From NCBI RefSeq assembly GCF_019334725.1, contig NZ_CP079818.1:1488001-1552000 (forward strand): DNA of 64,000 nucleotides, given 5' to 3'. Every line of letters begins with the position of its first letter. Positions within the stretch are counted from its first letter, which is position 1. Shown piece after piece: positions 34,077 through 42,539 of the stretch. Origin of the DNA: Neisseria perflava. GTDB taxonomy: Bacteria > Pseudomonadota > Gammaproteobacteria > Burkholderiales > Neisseriaceae. The notes below the pieces were generated by a model, which made no database searches, was not told where the DNA came from, and was given only the letters and a program-made list of their open reading frames with translations. The translations under genes and the position numbers were made by a program.

Positions 34077-34204
34077 TGTTTACCGCTCCGTATTTGAATG
34101 GACTTATTATAAAGGATATGCCGCATAACGATATGGTTTGTTGCCGCCGGACTGAATCTTATCGACAGCAACAAGCCTAAAGCCTCATAATAGCGTTCTG
34201 ACTC

Positions 34205-34247
34205 AGGCCGTCTGAAAACCCAATACGGCTTTTCAGACGGCCTTTTT
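34205..34247. terminator. DUS-pair hairpin upstream of cca
   Basis: AGGCCGTCTGAAAA and TTTTCAGACGGCCTTTTT. It lies between the divergent ung and cca starts, so it cannot end either; it would block read-through into cca or act in the leader. Confidence 0.7.
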
Positions 34248-34265
34248 ATATCGTTCGATTTTTAT

Positions 34266-35528
34266 ATGAATACACAAACCATCAAAACCTATCTTGTCGG
34301 CGGCGCCGTCCGCGACCATCTGTTAGGCCTGCCCGTCAAAGACCGCGACTGGGTAGTCGTCGGTGCAGATGCGCAAACCATGTTGGCTCAAGGCTATCAA
34401 CCTGTCGGCAAGGATTTTCCCGTCTTTCTCCATCCGGACAGCCACGAAGAATACGCCCTCGCCCGTACCGAGCGCAAAACCGCCAAAGGTTATGCCGGAT
34501 TTAGCTTTCATGCAGATAAAGACGTTACGCTGGAACAAGACCTGATGCGCCGCGACCTGACCATCAATGCCATGGCTCAAGATTCAGACGGCACGATCAT
34601 CGATCCTTTTGGCGGACAACAAGATTTGGCGGCCGGCATCCTGCGCCACGTTTCGCCTGCCTTTGCCGAAGATCCCGTGCGGATTTTGCGTATCGCCCGT
34701 TTTGCCGCGCGTTATGGTTTTCAAATTGCCGATGAAACCATGTCGCTGATGCGGAAAATGGTAGAAAACGGCGAGGCGGATGCCTTGGTTGCCGAACGCG
34801 TCTGGCAGGAATTGGCCAAAGGCTTGATGGAGAAAAATCCGCGCCGAATGATTGAAGTTTTGCGCGAATGCGGCGCACTCAAAGTTTTACTGCCAGAAGT
34901 CGATGCCCTTTTCGGCGTACCGCAACGCGCCGACTATCATCCCGAAATCGACAGCGGTATTCATACTCTGATGGTTGTACAACGAGCCGCCGAGATGAAC
35001 CTCTCCCTCGCCGAACGCTATGCCGCCTTATTGCACGACTTGGGCAAGGCAAAAACACCGGCCGATATCCTGCCGAAACACTACGGACACGACGTCAACG
35101 GCGTCGAGCCCGTCCGCGAAGTCAATCAACGCCTGCGTGCGCCCAAACACTGCGCCGAGCTTGCCGAACTTGTCTGCCGTTGGCACATCATGTTCCATCA
35201 AGTCGGGCAGTTCAAAAGCAAAACCATTTTGAATGTTTTGAAAAAAACCGACGCATTCCGCCGCCCCGAACGTTTTCAGACGGCCTTAAACGTCTGTATG
35301 GCCGACAAACAAGGCCGTCTGAATCTTGAAAACACGCCTTATCCGCAGCGTGAACACTGGCTGGCCTTACTTGAGGCTGCCAACCAAGTAGATGCAGGCA
35401 AAATTGCCGCCGAGTGCCGCGCGCAAGGCAAAGCCCATTTAATTGCCGAACAGATCGATCATGCCCGCTTGGCGCAAATTACACCGCTGCAAAAAGCGTA
35501 TCAGGCTGAAAAAATAGGAGGCTATTGA
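34266..35528 (+). CDS. cca: Multifunctional CCA tRNA nucleotidyltransferase
   Basis: 420 residues. The nucleotidyltransferase start is YLVGGAVRDHLLG with DRDWVVVGA and the RRD block LMRRDLTINAMA. A poly-A-polymerase-like helical region includes EDPVRILRIARFAARYGF. A C-terminal HD domain (ALLHDLGKAKTP) adds phosphatase and phosphodiesterase activity, typical of the gammaproteobacterial/neisserial long form. It adds or repairs the CCA end of tRNAs. The stop overlaps the next ATG by one base (TGATG). Confidence 0.95.
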   Translation: MNTQTIKTYLVGGAVRDHLLGLPVKDRDWVVVGADAQTMLAQGYQPVGKDFPVFLHPDSHEEYALARTERKTAKGYAGFSFHADKDVTLEQDLMRRDLTINAMAQDSDGTIIDPFGGQQDLAAGILRHVSPAFAEDPVRILRIARFAARYGFQIADETMSLMRKMVENGEADALVAERVWQELAKGLMEKNPRRMIEVLRECGALKVLLPEVDALFGVPQRADYHPEIDSGIHTLMVVQRAAEMNLSLAERYAALLHDLGKAKTPADILPKHYGHDVNGVEPVREVNQRLRAPKHCAELAELVCRWHIMFHQVGQFKSKTILNVLKKTDAFRRPERFQTALNVCMADKQGRLNLENTPYPQREHWLALLEAANQVDAGKIAAECRAQGKAHLIAEQIDHARLAQITPLQKAYQAEKIGGY

Positions 35529-35698
35529 TGACATCTTCGCGTTATAAAATCGAGCGCATACCCGACGGCATTGCCGTATCTGCACGTGTTGTACAAAATT
35601 ATTACATGCACCGGTTCGTTTTACCTCATTTATCTCAAATTGGAGATTTGCATAAATGTTTGCGGATCTTACCGCTTCCATTTAAAATTCCTCAATAA
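35528..35698 (+). pseudogene. Short frame after cca, probably a truncated gene start
   Basis: A 56-codon frame starts on the last base of the cca stop (TGATG), so it was likely coupled to cca. Its first 25 residues (MTSSRYKIERIPDGIAVSAR) have GC-rich, gene-like codon use; the rest is AT-rich and unlike a protein core. It looks like the beginning of a gene interrupted near 35600 by foreign AT-rich DNA. The original family is not recognised. Confidence 0.4.
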
Positions 35699-35763
35699 TA
35701 GAAGTTAGGTTTTCTATTGATGGGATTATTAAATTTGAGAATAAAATCAGAAAAGGACAATAA
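35686..35763 (+). pseudogene. Possible C-terminal tail of a lost polymorphic toxin
   Basis: A 25-codon frame with no start reads EVRFSIDGIIKFENKIRKGQ at its end. Its TAA overlaps the ATG of the immunity-like gene by one base (TAATG), the arrangement of toxin-immunity pairs. No toxin domain remains upstream; stops interrupt every frame there. Remnant status is an inference. Confidence 0.35.
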
Positions 35764-36116
35764 TGCAAAAACAATTCGATTTATTAAATAATATATGCTC
35801 AATATTTTTTTCGGCTCTAGAAAAGTTTAATTTCTTAGAGTATGAATATAAATTTAATCCAGAAGAAGCCTGGGTTGGAACGAAATTAATAACTAAACTT
35901 GACGGCAATCCAGTACAAATAACACTATCAGAGCAAAATGAAGACAAATTGATAGATTTATGTCAAGAACTACATGATGAAATGCAAGCTCATACCGGTG
36001 GTGATTGGAGAAAATTTATTCTGACTATCAATGAAAGCGGAGAAGCTAACACAAAGTTCATTTATGAAATCCAATCTGTTCTGGATGAACTTGAAGATGA
36101 AGATTATTTTGCTTAA
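35763..36116 (+). CDS. Immunity-like small acidic protein (YezG/DUF600-like)
   Basis: 117 residues, acidic, no signal peptide. GGDWRKFILTINESGEANTK with a preceding helix and an acidic C-terminus (DELEDEDYFA) resembles YezG/DUF600-type immunity proteins that neutralise contact-dependent or MafB/LXG-type toxins. The gene is much more AT-rich than its neighbours, as are immunity genes of horizontally moved toxin cassettes. AAAAGGA lies 5 bases before the ATG. The family assignment is tentative; the gene context (toxin-like tail just upstream) supports it. Confidence 0.5.
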   Translation: MQKQFDLLNNICSIFFSALEKFNFLEYEYKFNPEEAWVGTKLITKLDGNPVQITLSEQNEDKLIDLCQELHDEMQAHTGGDWRKFILTINESGEANTKFIYEIQSVLDELEDEDYFA

Positions 36117-36348
36117 GATGAAATATGGTTAATTTTTGATGAGCTTTTAAAACTTATTGAAAGTTAACCATATTTTTAATTATTGGACGTTGGTATAGTT
36201 TTCTATTGTCAGAAATTTCCGAATGGCAGTTTCGTGACAATATTCCCAAAGCTCCTGTTGCAAGAGGAAGGAAAGCTAGGTCCCCGACAGCCGCCACAAT
36301 ATCCGCTATAATCTGCATTTTGACCATCTTATTTCAACAATAAAAATC
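36117..36348. other. AT-rich gap with remnant frame
   Basis: No gene. AGTTAACCATATTTTTAA near 36162 is partly complementary to ATATGGTTAATTTTTGA near 36123 and could form a hairpin ending the immunity gene. A frame from 36206 (LSEISEWQFRDNIPKAPVAR) to a stop at 36343 has no start and may be a coding fossil. TATAAT at 36307-36312 is a candidate -10 for the next gene; no good -35 is seen. Confidence 0.35.
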
Positions 36349-36660
36349 ATGACTATCCAGACCGATTTACTTCACGAAAAAATCAGCAATGAAGATTATC
36401 AACGCCTCATTATCAAACACAGCGAATCTTTCAGCGACGGCGAAATCCGCCTATTAAACGAAATCCTTGAAAAATTCCGCTTTGATGTCGTACAGGCGCA
36501 AGCTTTGGCGCAAGCCGTCATGCAGCAGGTGCGCTTCGATCCAAACGACTACCATATCGACAGCGATGATGAAGACACAACCGGCATCTGTCCGCACTGC
36601 ATCAATCCACCCATGCCGCCCCTGCGCGATTATTTGGTTTGGCGCGAAACTCGCGGCTAA
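36349..36660 (+). CDS. Conserved hypothetical protein with a C-terminal CxxC
   Basis: 103 residues, no signal peptide or membrane segment. Helical N-terminus (EDYQRLIIKHSESFSDGEIR), an acidic stretch (DSDDEDTTGICPHCINPPMP) with a Cys-Pro-His-Cys pair, and a tail DYLVWRETRG. Function not recognised; the CPHC could bind a metal or be redox active, though one pair alone is not enough for a zinc finger. Confidence 0.65.
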   Translation: MTIQTDLLHEKISNEDYQRLIIKHSESFSDGEIRLLNEILEKFRFDVVQAQALAQAVMQQVRFDPNDYHIDSDDEDTTGICPHCINPPMPPLRDYLVWRETRG

Positions 36661-36709
36661 AAATTTTCCTAATCGATTTTGATAAGTTATTAATCATTCA
36701 CTATCGAAT

Positions 36710-36758
36710 AAGGCCGTCTGAACAGGTGTCATCGTTACATTTGCTCAGACGGCCTTTT
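36710..36758 (+). terminator. DUS-pair terminator
   Basis: AAGGCCGTCTGA and TCAGACGGCCTTTT with a 23-base loop, after the CxxC protein gene. Confidence 0.8.
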
Positions 36759-36769
36759 GTAAATAAATA

Positions 36770-36796
36770 TTCATGACTAGGATAAATCAGTATAAT
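36770..36796 (+). promoter_or_regulatory. Candidate promoter for uraA
   Basis: Consensus TATAAT at 36791-36796, 32 bp before the ATG, with a weak TTCATG at 36770-36775 (15-base spacer). Confidence 0.5.
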
Positions 36797-36827
36797 CTGC
36801 GCCGTTTGAATTTTCTTCGGAGCTTTT

Positions 36828-38045
36828 ATGAACCAGCTTAAAACGGCGGTAGCCGGTGCGCAGATTTTATTTGTCGCATTCGGTGCCATGGTGCTTGTGC
36901 CGCTTCTGACGGGACTGAACCCGGCTTTGGCATTATTGGGCGCAGGCTTGGGCACTTTGTTGTTCCAATTGGTTACCAAACGTAAAGTGCCGATTTTCCT
37001 CGGCTCTTCTTTTGCCTTTATTGCACCGATTATCTACTCCATCGGCGAATGGGGCCTGCCTTCTACCATGTTCGGCCTGTTTGCAGCAGGTTTCATGTAC
37101 TTTGTCTTTGCCGCACTGATCAGATGGCGCGGTCTGGATGCGGTACACAAGCTGTTGCCGCCCGTGGTTATCGGCCCGGTGATTATGGTAATCGGCTTGT
37201 CCGTGGCCGCAGCAGCCAGCAACATGGCCATGGGTCAGGCAGATGGAAAACAGGTCATCGACTACATTGACTCGCTGATTCTGTCCGGCTTTACCTTTGC
37301 GGTAACCGTCATTGTTTCTGTCTTCGGCAGCAAAATGATGAAGCTGATTCCGATTCTGATCGGCGTGGCTTCCGGCTATGTGTTGGCTCTGATCATGGGC
37401 TTGGTCGATACCAGTGCCATCATCAACGCTCCTTGGTTTGCCGTCCCTCATTTTGAAACGCCTCAAGTCAACTGGCAGGCTGCCTTGTTTATGTTGCCCG
37501 TTGCCATTGCCCCGGCCATCGAACACATCGGCGGCATTATGGCCATCGGTAATGTAACCGGCAAAAACTACACTCAAGACCCGGGCTTGGACAAAACCCT
37601 TGCCGGCGACGGCTTGGGCGTGTGCGTGGCCGGTTTGATCGGTGGCCCTCCTGTAACCACTTACGGCGAAGTAACCGGCGCGGTGATGATTACCAAAAAC
37701 AGCAATCCCGTCATCATGACTTGGGCGGCAATTTTTGCGATTTTCATGGCGTTTTTCGGTAAGTTCAACGCGTTTTTGGCTTCAATTCCCATGCCGGTTA
37801 TGGGCGGCATTATGTTGCTGCTGTTCGGTACAATCGCCTCTTTGGGCATCAAAACATTGATTGATGCGAAAGTCGATTTGATGCAGCCGAAAAATCTGGT
37901 TATCGTCAGCTCCGTATTGACCACCGGTATCGGCGGCATGATTATCAAAGTAGGTACTTTGAGCTTCGCCGGTGTAGGCTTGTGCGCCGTATTGGCCATT
38001 ATCCTGAACTGCGTTTTGCCCAATACAAAATCAGAAGAAGCATAA
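36828..38045 (+). CDS. uraA: Uracil permease, NCS2 family
   Basis: 405 residues, hydrophobic throughout (about 12-14 helices). The family motifs are AIEHIGGIMAIGNVTGK (with the conserved Glu of the uracil site) and GGPPVTTYGEVTGAV. It imports uracil with protons across the inner membrane. Length and start (MNQLKTAVAGAQILFVAFGA) fit UraA. A xanthine permease is the alternative but fits less well. Confidence 0.92.
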   Translation: MNQLKTAVAGAQILFVAFGAMVLVPLLTGLNPALALLGAGLGTLLFQLVTKRKVPIFLGSSFAFIAPIIYSIGEWGLPSTMFGLFAAGFMYFVFAALIRWRGLDAVHKLLPPVVIGPVIMVIGLSVAAAASNMAMGQADGKQVIDYIDSLILSGFTFAVTVIVSVFGSKMMKLIPILIGVASGYVLALIMGLVDTSAIINAPWFAVPHFETPQVNWQAALFMLPVAIAPAIEHIGGIMAIGNVTGKNYTQDPGLDKTLAGDGLGVCVAGLIGGPPVTTYGEVTGAVMITKNSNPVIMTWAAIFAIFMAFFGKFNAFLASIPMPVMGGIMLLLFGTIASLGIKTLIDAKVDLMQPKNLVIVSSVLTTGIGGMIIKVGTLSFAGVGLCAVLAIILNCVLPNTKSEEA

Positions 38046-38064
38046 ATAGCTGGCTCATAAACTC

Positions 38065-38102
38065 AAAGGCCGTCTGAAAATGAGATTTCAGACGGCCTTT
38101 TT
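38065..38102 (+). terminator. DUS-pair terminator after uraA
   Basis: AAAGGCCGTCTGAAA and TTTCAGACGGCCTTTTT. Confidence 0.85.
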
Positions 38103-38120
38103 ATTACGCTTTATACAATG

Positions 38121-38156
38121 AAAAATGCCGGAGACTCAACCATCTCCGGCATTTTT
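38121..38156 (-). terminator. Intrinsic terminator of the 4.5S RNA gene
   Basis: Perfect 14-base arms (AAAAATGCCGGAGA / TCTCCGGCATTTTT), 8-base loop, symmetric A/T runs, 7 bp past the 3' end of the RNA on the minus strand. Not DUS-based. Confidence 0.85.
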
Positions 38157-38162
38157 GAATAA

Positions 38163-38262
38163 GGTGGCGAGCCGAACCCCCGGCACTGGCTCATCAGAGT
38201 GGGCTGCTGGCTTCCGCCCCTGACCCGGTGTTCCGAATTACCATGCGGGGAGACCCGCCATA
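38163..38262 (-). ncRNA. ffs: 4.5S signal recognition particle RNA
   Basis: On the minus strand the molecule starts near TGGCGGGTCTCCCCGC and ends with GGTTCGGCTCGCCACC, which pair to close the long hairpin. The apical part GGGTCAGGGGCGGAAGCCAG followed by CAGCCC is the conserved Ffh-binding motif with the GGAA tetraloop and asymmetric loop. About 98-100 nt, the usual size in betaproteobacteria. It is part of the SRP that targets inner-membrane proteins. Exact ends are inferred from pairing, the -10 box and the terminator. Confidence 0.92.
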
Positions 38263-38272
38263 GAAGAAACGC

Positions 38273-38300
38273 ATTATAGCGGTTTTACAGAAAAACTCAA
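38273..38300 (-). promoter_or_regulatory. Promoter of the 4.5S RNA gene
   Basis: Minus strand: TTGAGT (38295-38300), 16-base spacer, TATAAT (38273-38278), placing the start about 7 bases on, at the 5' end of the RNA. Confidence 0.75.
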
Positions 38301-38519
38301 GCGATAAAATCTGTCAGGCCGTCTAAAAATCATTTACACGACAAGATTGTAAACAATATTGCCTAGTTGCAAATCATTCCCATTGAAATGTTTATTGTCT
38401 TTTCCGTTGAAAAATATCGAAAATTACACTACATTAACACTTTGCGCCATCAAGAAGAAATTGCATTTTTCAGACGGCCTTTAATATAAAAACATTACAT
38501 CCATCAACGGAACACGACC

Positions 38520-41500
38520 ATGACCACGACTACTGCCCCTCAGCGTATTCGAGAAATCCCCTATAACTATACTTCTTATACCGACCGCGAAATCGTCATC
38601 CGATTATTGGGCGACGAAGCGTGGCAAATCCTGCAAGACCTGCGCGGTCAACGCAAAACAGGACGTTCGGCACGAATGCTGTTTGAAGTATTGGGCGATA
38701 TTTGGGTGGTCGTGCGCAATCCGTATCTGGTCGATGACTTGTTGGAGCACCCGAAACGCCGCGCCGCGCTGGTGCGTGAAATGCGCCACCGCTTAAATGA
38801 AATCCGCAAGCGCCGCGACGACAATCAGCAAGTGGATGTCTTGGTTGCCGCAGCAGAAAAAGCAGTCGAGCGTTTTGATAGCAGTTTTGATGAAACCATC
38901 CAAAAACGCCATCAGATTTTGGAACGCTTAAGTGAAATCACCAAGCCGCACAACATCATGTTTGACGGATTGGCGCGCGTAACGCACGTTACCGATGCGA
39001 CCGACTGGCGCGTGGAGTATCCGTTTGTCGTTGTCAATCCTGATACCGAGGCAGAGATCGCGCCTTTGGTCCGCGCCTTAATCGAGTTGGACTTGGTCAT
39101 TATCCCGCGCGGCGGCGGTACGGGTTATACCGGCGGCGCCGTGCCTTTAGACGCAAACAGCGCAGTCATCAATACCGAAAAACTCGACAAGCATCGCGGC
39201 GTCGAATACGTTGAGCTGGCAGGCTTAGACGGCAGACATCCGATTATCCATTGCGGCGCAGGCGTAGTAACCCGCCGAGTGGAAGAAACCGCACATCAGG
39301 CAGGCTTGGTGTTCGCCGTCGATCCGACCTCCGCCGATGCGTCTTGCGTAGGCGGTAATGTGGCGATGAATGCAGGCGGTAAAAAAGCCGTGCTGTGGGG
39401 TACTGCCTTGGACAACCTCGCCTACTGGAACATGGTTAACCCTCAAGGCGAATGGTTGCGTATCGAACGCGTGCGCCACAATTTCGGCAAAATCCACGAT
39501 GAAGAAACCGCCATATTTGACGTACATACGCTGGATTCAGACGGTCTCAATATCGTTAAAACCGAACGCTTGGAAATCCCTGGCCACAAATTCCGCAAAG
39601 TCGGTTTGGGCAAAGACGTTACCGACAAATTCTTAAGCGGCCTGCCCGGCGTGCAGAAAGAAGGCACAGACGGCATCATCACCAGCGTCGCCTTCGTATT
39701 GCATAAAATGCCGAAATACACGCGCACCGTGTGTATGGAGTTTTTCGGTACGGTCGCCACTGCCACGCCGTCCATCGTCGAAATCCGCGACTTCTTGCTT
39801 GCCCATGAAAGCGTACGACTGGCCGGTTTGGAACATTTAGACTGGCGTTACGTCCGTGCCGTCGGTTATGCCACCAAAGCGGCAGGCAAAGGCCGACCTA
39901 AAATGGTCTTGCTGGCAGACGTGGTTTCCGACGATGAAGCCGCCGTGCAGGCAGCCGCCGAACACATCTGCGAACTCGCCCGCGCCCGTGACGGAGAAGG
40001 CTTTATCGCCATATCTCCAGAAGCGCGCAAAACCTTCTGGCTTGACCGCAGCCGCACCGCCGCCATCGCCAAACATACCAACGCCTTTAAAATCAACGAA
40101 GACGTGGTAATCCCACTCGAAAGGCTCGGTGAGTATTCAGACGGCATCGAACGCATCAACATTGAGCTTTCCATCCAAAACAAACTCAAACTCTGTGCCG
40201 CCTTGGAGCAATATCTGTCCGGCAAACTCCCCATCGACAAAATGGGAACAGACCTGCCAACCGCCGAACTGTTAGGTGAACGCGGCAAACACGCCCTAGC
40301 CCACGTTTCCTCTGTCAAAGCGCGTTGGGAATGGTTGCTTGCTAACTTGGATGCGCCACTTGCCGACTATAAAGCTCGCTATGGCGCATCCGTCCACGCC
40401 GCGCCCGAAGCCAAAGACAATGAAAGCTGCTTTATTGCCTTCCGCGATTTCCGCCTGCGTGTGTCTGTCAAAGCGGACGTAATGAAGCCGCTTTCTGAAA
40501 TCTTCAGCGGCAAAACCGATACCAAAATTATTCAAGGTTTGGGCAAAATCCACGCCAAAACCGTGCGCAGCCGCGTCTTCGTCGCCCTGCATATGCACGC
40601 CGGCGACGGTAACGTTCATACCAATATTCCGGTTAACTCAGACGATGCCGAAATGCTTCAGACGGCCTACCGTTCGGTCGAACGCATTATGAAAATCGCC
40701 CGTTCGCTCGGCGGCGTGATTTCGGGCGAACACGGCATCGGCATCACCAAGCTCGAATTTTTGACCGATGAAGATTTGCAGCCGTTTTGGGACTACAAAA
40801 ACCAAGTCGATCCCAAACACACCTTCAACCGTCACAAACTGATGAAAGGCTCGGACCTGCGCAACGCCTATACGCCGTCTTTCGAGCTTTTGGGGGCGGA
40901 ATCGCTGATTATGGAAAAATCAGACCTCGGCACCATCGCCGATTCCGTCAAAGACTGCCTGCGCTGCGGAAAATGCAAACCTGTTTGCTCTACTCACGTT
41001 CCGCGTGCCAACCTGCTGTACAGCCCCCGCAACAAAATCCTCGGCGTAGGCTTGCTGACCGAAGCCTTCTTATACGAAGAACAAACCCGTCGTGGCGTTT
41101 CCGTCAAACATTTTGAAGAACTGATGGACATCGGCGACCACTGTACCGTGTGCCACCGCTGCGTTAAACCTTGCCCTGTCAATATCGACTTCGGCGATGT
41201 TACCGTAGCCGTACGCAACTACCTTGCCGATTCCGGTCACAAACGCTTTGCGCCTGTGGCTTCAATGGGCATGGCATTTTTGAACGCCACAGGCCCGAAA
41301 ACCATCAAAGCCCTTCGCGCCGCCATGATACAGACCGGCTTCCCTGCGCAGAACTTTGCCTACAAAATCGGCAAGCTTCTTCCGATTGGCACCAAAAAGC
41401 AAAAAGCCGAACCGAAAGCTACCGTCGGTACCGCCTCAATCAAAGAACAGGTTATCCACTTCATCAACCGTCCTTTGCCGAAAAGCGTGCCTGCCAAAAC

Positions 41501-42353
41501 TCCGCGCTCCATGCTGGGTATAGAAGACGACAAGAGTATTCCTATCATCCGCAATCCGGCTTCGCCGGAAGATGCCGAAGCCGTGTTCTACTTCCCAGGT
41601 TGTGGCTCTGAGCGCCTGTTCAGCCAAATCGGACTCGCCGTTCAAGCCATGCTTTGGCATGTCGGTGTACAAACCGTCCTGCCGCCGGGCTATATGTGTT
41701 GCGGCTATCCGCAAGACGCTGGCGGCAATAAGGCTAAAGCTGAAGAAATGAGCACCAACAACCGCGTGGCTTTCCACCGTATGGCAAACACCCTCAACTA
41801 CCTCGACATTAAGACCGTCGTCGTCAGTTGCGGTACCTGCTACGACCAACTGGAAAAATACCGTTTTGAGGAAATCTTCCCAGGCTGCCGTATCATTGAC
41901 ATCCACGAATACCTGCTTGAAAAAGGGGTGCAGCTAAACGGCGTGCAAGGTCAGCAATACCTCTACCACGACCCTTGCCATACCCCGATTAAAACCATGA
42001 ACGCCACCCAAATGGCCAGCAGCCTGATGGGACAAAAAGTCGTCTTAAGCGACCGCTGTTGCGGCGAGTCCGGTATGTTTGCCGTCAAACGACCAGACAT
42101 TGCCACTCAGGTCAAGTTCCGCAAACAAGAGGAAATTGAGAAAAACCTCAAAGAGCTGCCGCAGGGCGAACCCGTCAAAATGCTCACCTCCTGCCCAGCC
42201 TGCCTGCAAGGCCTGAGCCGCTATGCCGACGACAACAATATGCCTGCCGACTACATCGTCATCGAAATGGCGAAACACATCCTCGGCGAAAACTGGCTGG
42301 ATGAGTTTGTGAAAAAAGCCAATAACGGCGGTGTAGAAAAAGTATTGCTCTAA
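38520..42353 (+). CDS. FAD- and Fe-S-dependent 2-hydroxyacid oxidoreductase (DUF3683 type)
   Basis: 1277 residues in four parts. (1) DUF3683, about 1-140. (2) An FAD-binding type 4 domain, with PRGGGTGYTGGAVPLD and DASCVGGNVAMNAGGKKAV. (3) The FAD-oxidase C-terminal domain with HMHAGDGNVHTNIPVN and ISGEHGIGITKLEFL. (4) A [4Fe-4S] pair (CLRCGKCKPVC; CTVCHRCVKPCPVN) and two CCG domains (MCCGYPQDAGG; RCCGESGMFAV). This is a membrane-associated quinone-linked dehydrogenase for D-lactate or D-2-hydroxyglutarate; which one is not decidable here. It is convergent with lutACB, giving a lactate-oxidation region. Confidence 0.9.
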   Translation: MTTTTAPQRIREIPYNYTSYTDREIVIRLLGDEAWQILQDLRGQRKTGRSARMLFEVLGDIWVVVRNPYLVDDLLEHPKRRAALVREMRHRLNEIRKRRDDNQQVDVLVAAAEKAVERFDSSFDETIQKRHQILERLSEITKPHNIMFDGLARVTHVTDATDWRVEYPFVVVNPDTEAEIAPLVRALIELDLVIIPRGGGTGYTGGAVPLDANSAVINTEKLDKHRGVEYVELAGLDGRHPIIHCGAGVVTRRVEETAHQAGLVFAVDPTSADASCVGGNVAMNAGGKKAVLWGTALDNLAYWNMVNPQGEWLRIERVRHNFGKIHDEETAIFDVHTLDSDGLNIVKTERLEIPGHKFRKVGLGKDVTDKFLSGLPGVQKEGTDGIITSVAFVLHKMPKYTRTVCMEFFGTVATATPSIVEIRDFLLAHESVRLAGLEHLDWRYVRAVGYATKAAGKGRPKMVLLADVVSDDEAAVQAAAEHICELARARDGEGFIAISPEARKTFWLDRSRTAAIAKHTNAFKINEDVVIPLERLGEYSDGIERINIELSIQNKLKLCAALEQYLSGKLPIDKMGTDLPTAELLGERGKHALAHVSSVKARWEWLLANLDAPLADYKARYGASVHAAPEAKDNESCFIAFRDFRLRVSVKADVMKPLSEIFSGKTDTKIIQGLGKIHAKTVRSRVFVALHMHAGDGNVHTNIPVNSDDAEMLQTAYRSVERIMKIARSLGGVISGEHGIGITKLEFLTDEDLQPFWDYKNQVDPKHTFNRHKLMKGSDLRNAYTPSFELLGAESLIMEKSDLGTIADSVKDCLRCGKCKPVCSTHVPRANLLYSPRNKILGVGLLTEAFLYEEQTRRGVSVKHFEELMDIGDHCTVCHRCVKPCPVNIDFGDVTVAVRNYLADSGHKRFAPVASMGMAFLNATGPKTIKALRAAMIQTGFPAQNFAYKIGKLLPIGTKKQKAEPKATVGTASIKEQVIHFINRPLPKSVPAKTPRSMLGIEDDKSIPIIRNPASPEDAEAVFYFPGCGSERLFSQIGLAVQAMLWHVGVQTVLPPGYMCCGYPQDAGGNKAKAEEMSTNNRVAFHRMANTLNYLDIKTVVVSCGTCYDQLEKYRFEEIFPGCRIIDIHEYLLEKGVQLNGVQGQQYLYHDPCHTPIKTMNATQMASSLMGQKVVLSDRCCGESGMFAVKRPDIATQVKFRKQEEIEKNLKELPQGEPVKMLTSCPACLQGLSRYADDNNMPADYIVIEMAKHILGENWLDEFVKKANNGGVEKVLL

Positions 42354-42381
42354 GGACTTAGACAAAACTTTTGGATGTAAT

Positions 42382-42416
42382 AAAGGCCGTCTGAAAATCT
42401 TTCAGACGGCCTTTTT
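42382..42416 (+). terminator. DUS-pair terminator
   Basis: AAAGGCCGTCTGAAA and TTTCAGACGGCCTTTTT, after the large oxidoreductase gene. Confidence 0.85.
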
Positions 42417-42495
42417 ATTCAAAATAATCAAAATACAATAATCAAATCAAATGCCTTTACAAATAGCGATGCTACACCAGCAGTATTTAATAAAA

Positions 42496-42531
42496 AATAA
42501 AACCTGAAGCTTTTATCCCCCAGGTTTTATT
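42496..42531 (-). terminator. Intrinsic terminator after lutB
   Basis: AATAAAACCTG / CAGGTTTTATT arms with a 14-base loop, 9 bp from the lutB stop on the minus strand. Not DUS-based. Confidence 0.75.
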
Positions 42532-42539
42532 TTCAAGTC

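Noticed and set aside
34205..34247. Correia-type or other IS-like repeat before cca
   Set aside because: It is just a DUS pair. I did not recognise Correia elements (TATAGTGGATTAA ends) or dRS3 repeats in the window.
36201..36343. Independent gene in the gap before the CxxC protein
   Set aside because: The frame has no start codon or ribosome site, and its end overlaps the promoter-like TATAAT; kept only as a possible fossil.
38163..38262. tRNA or rRNA fragment in the GC-rich spot after uraA
   Set aside because: The sequence folds and matches as 4.5S SRP RNA, not tRNA; no other RNA gene was found.
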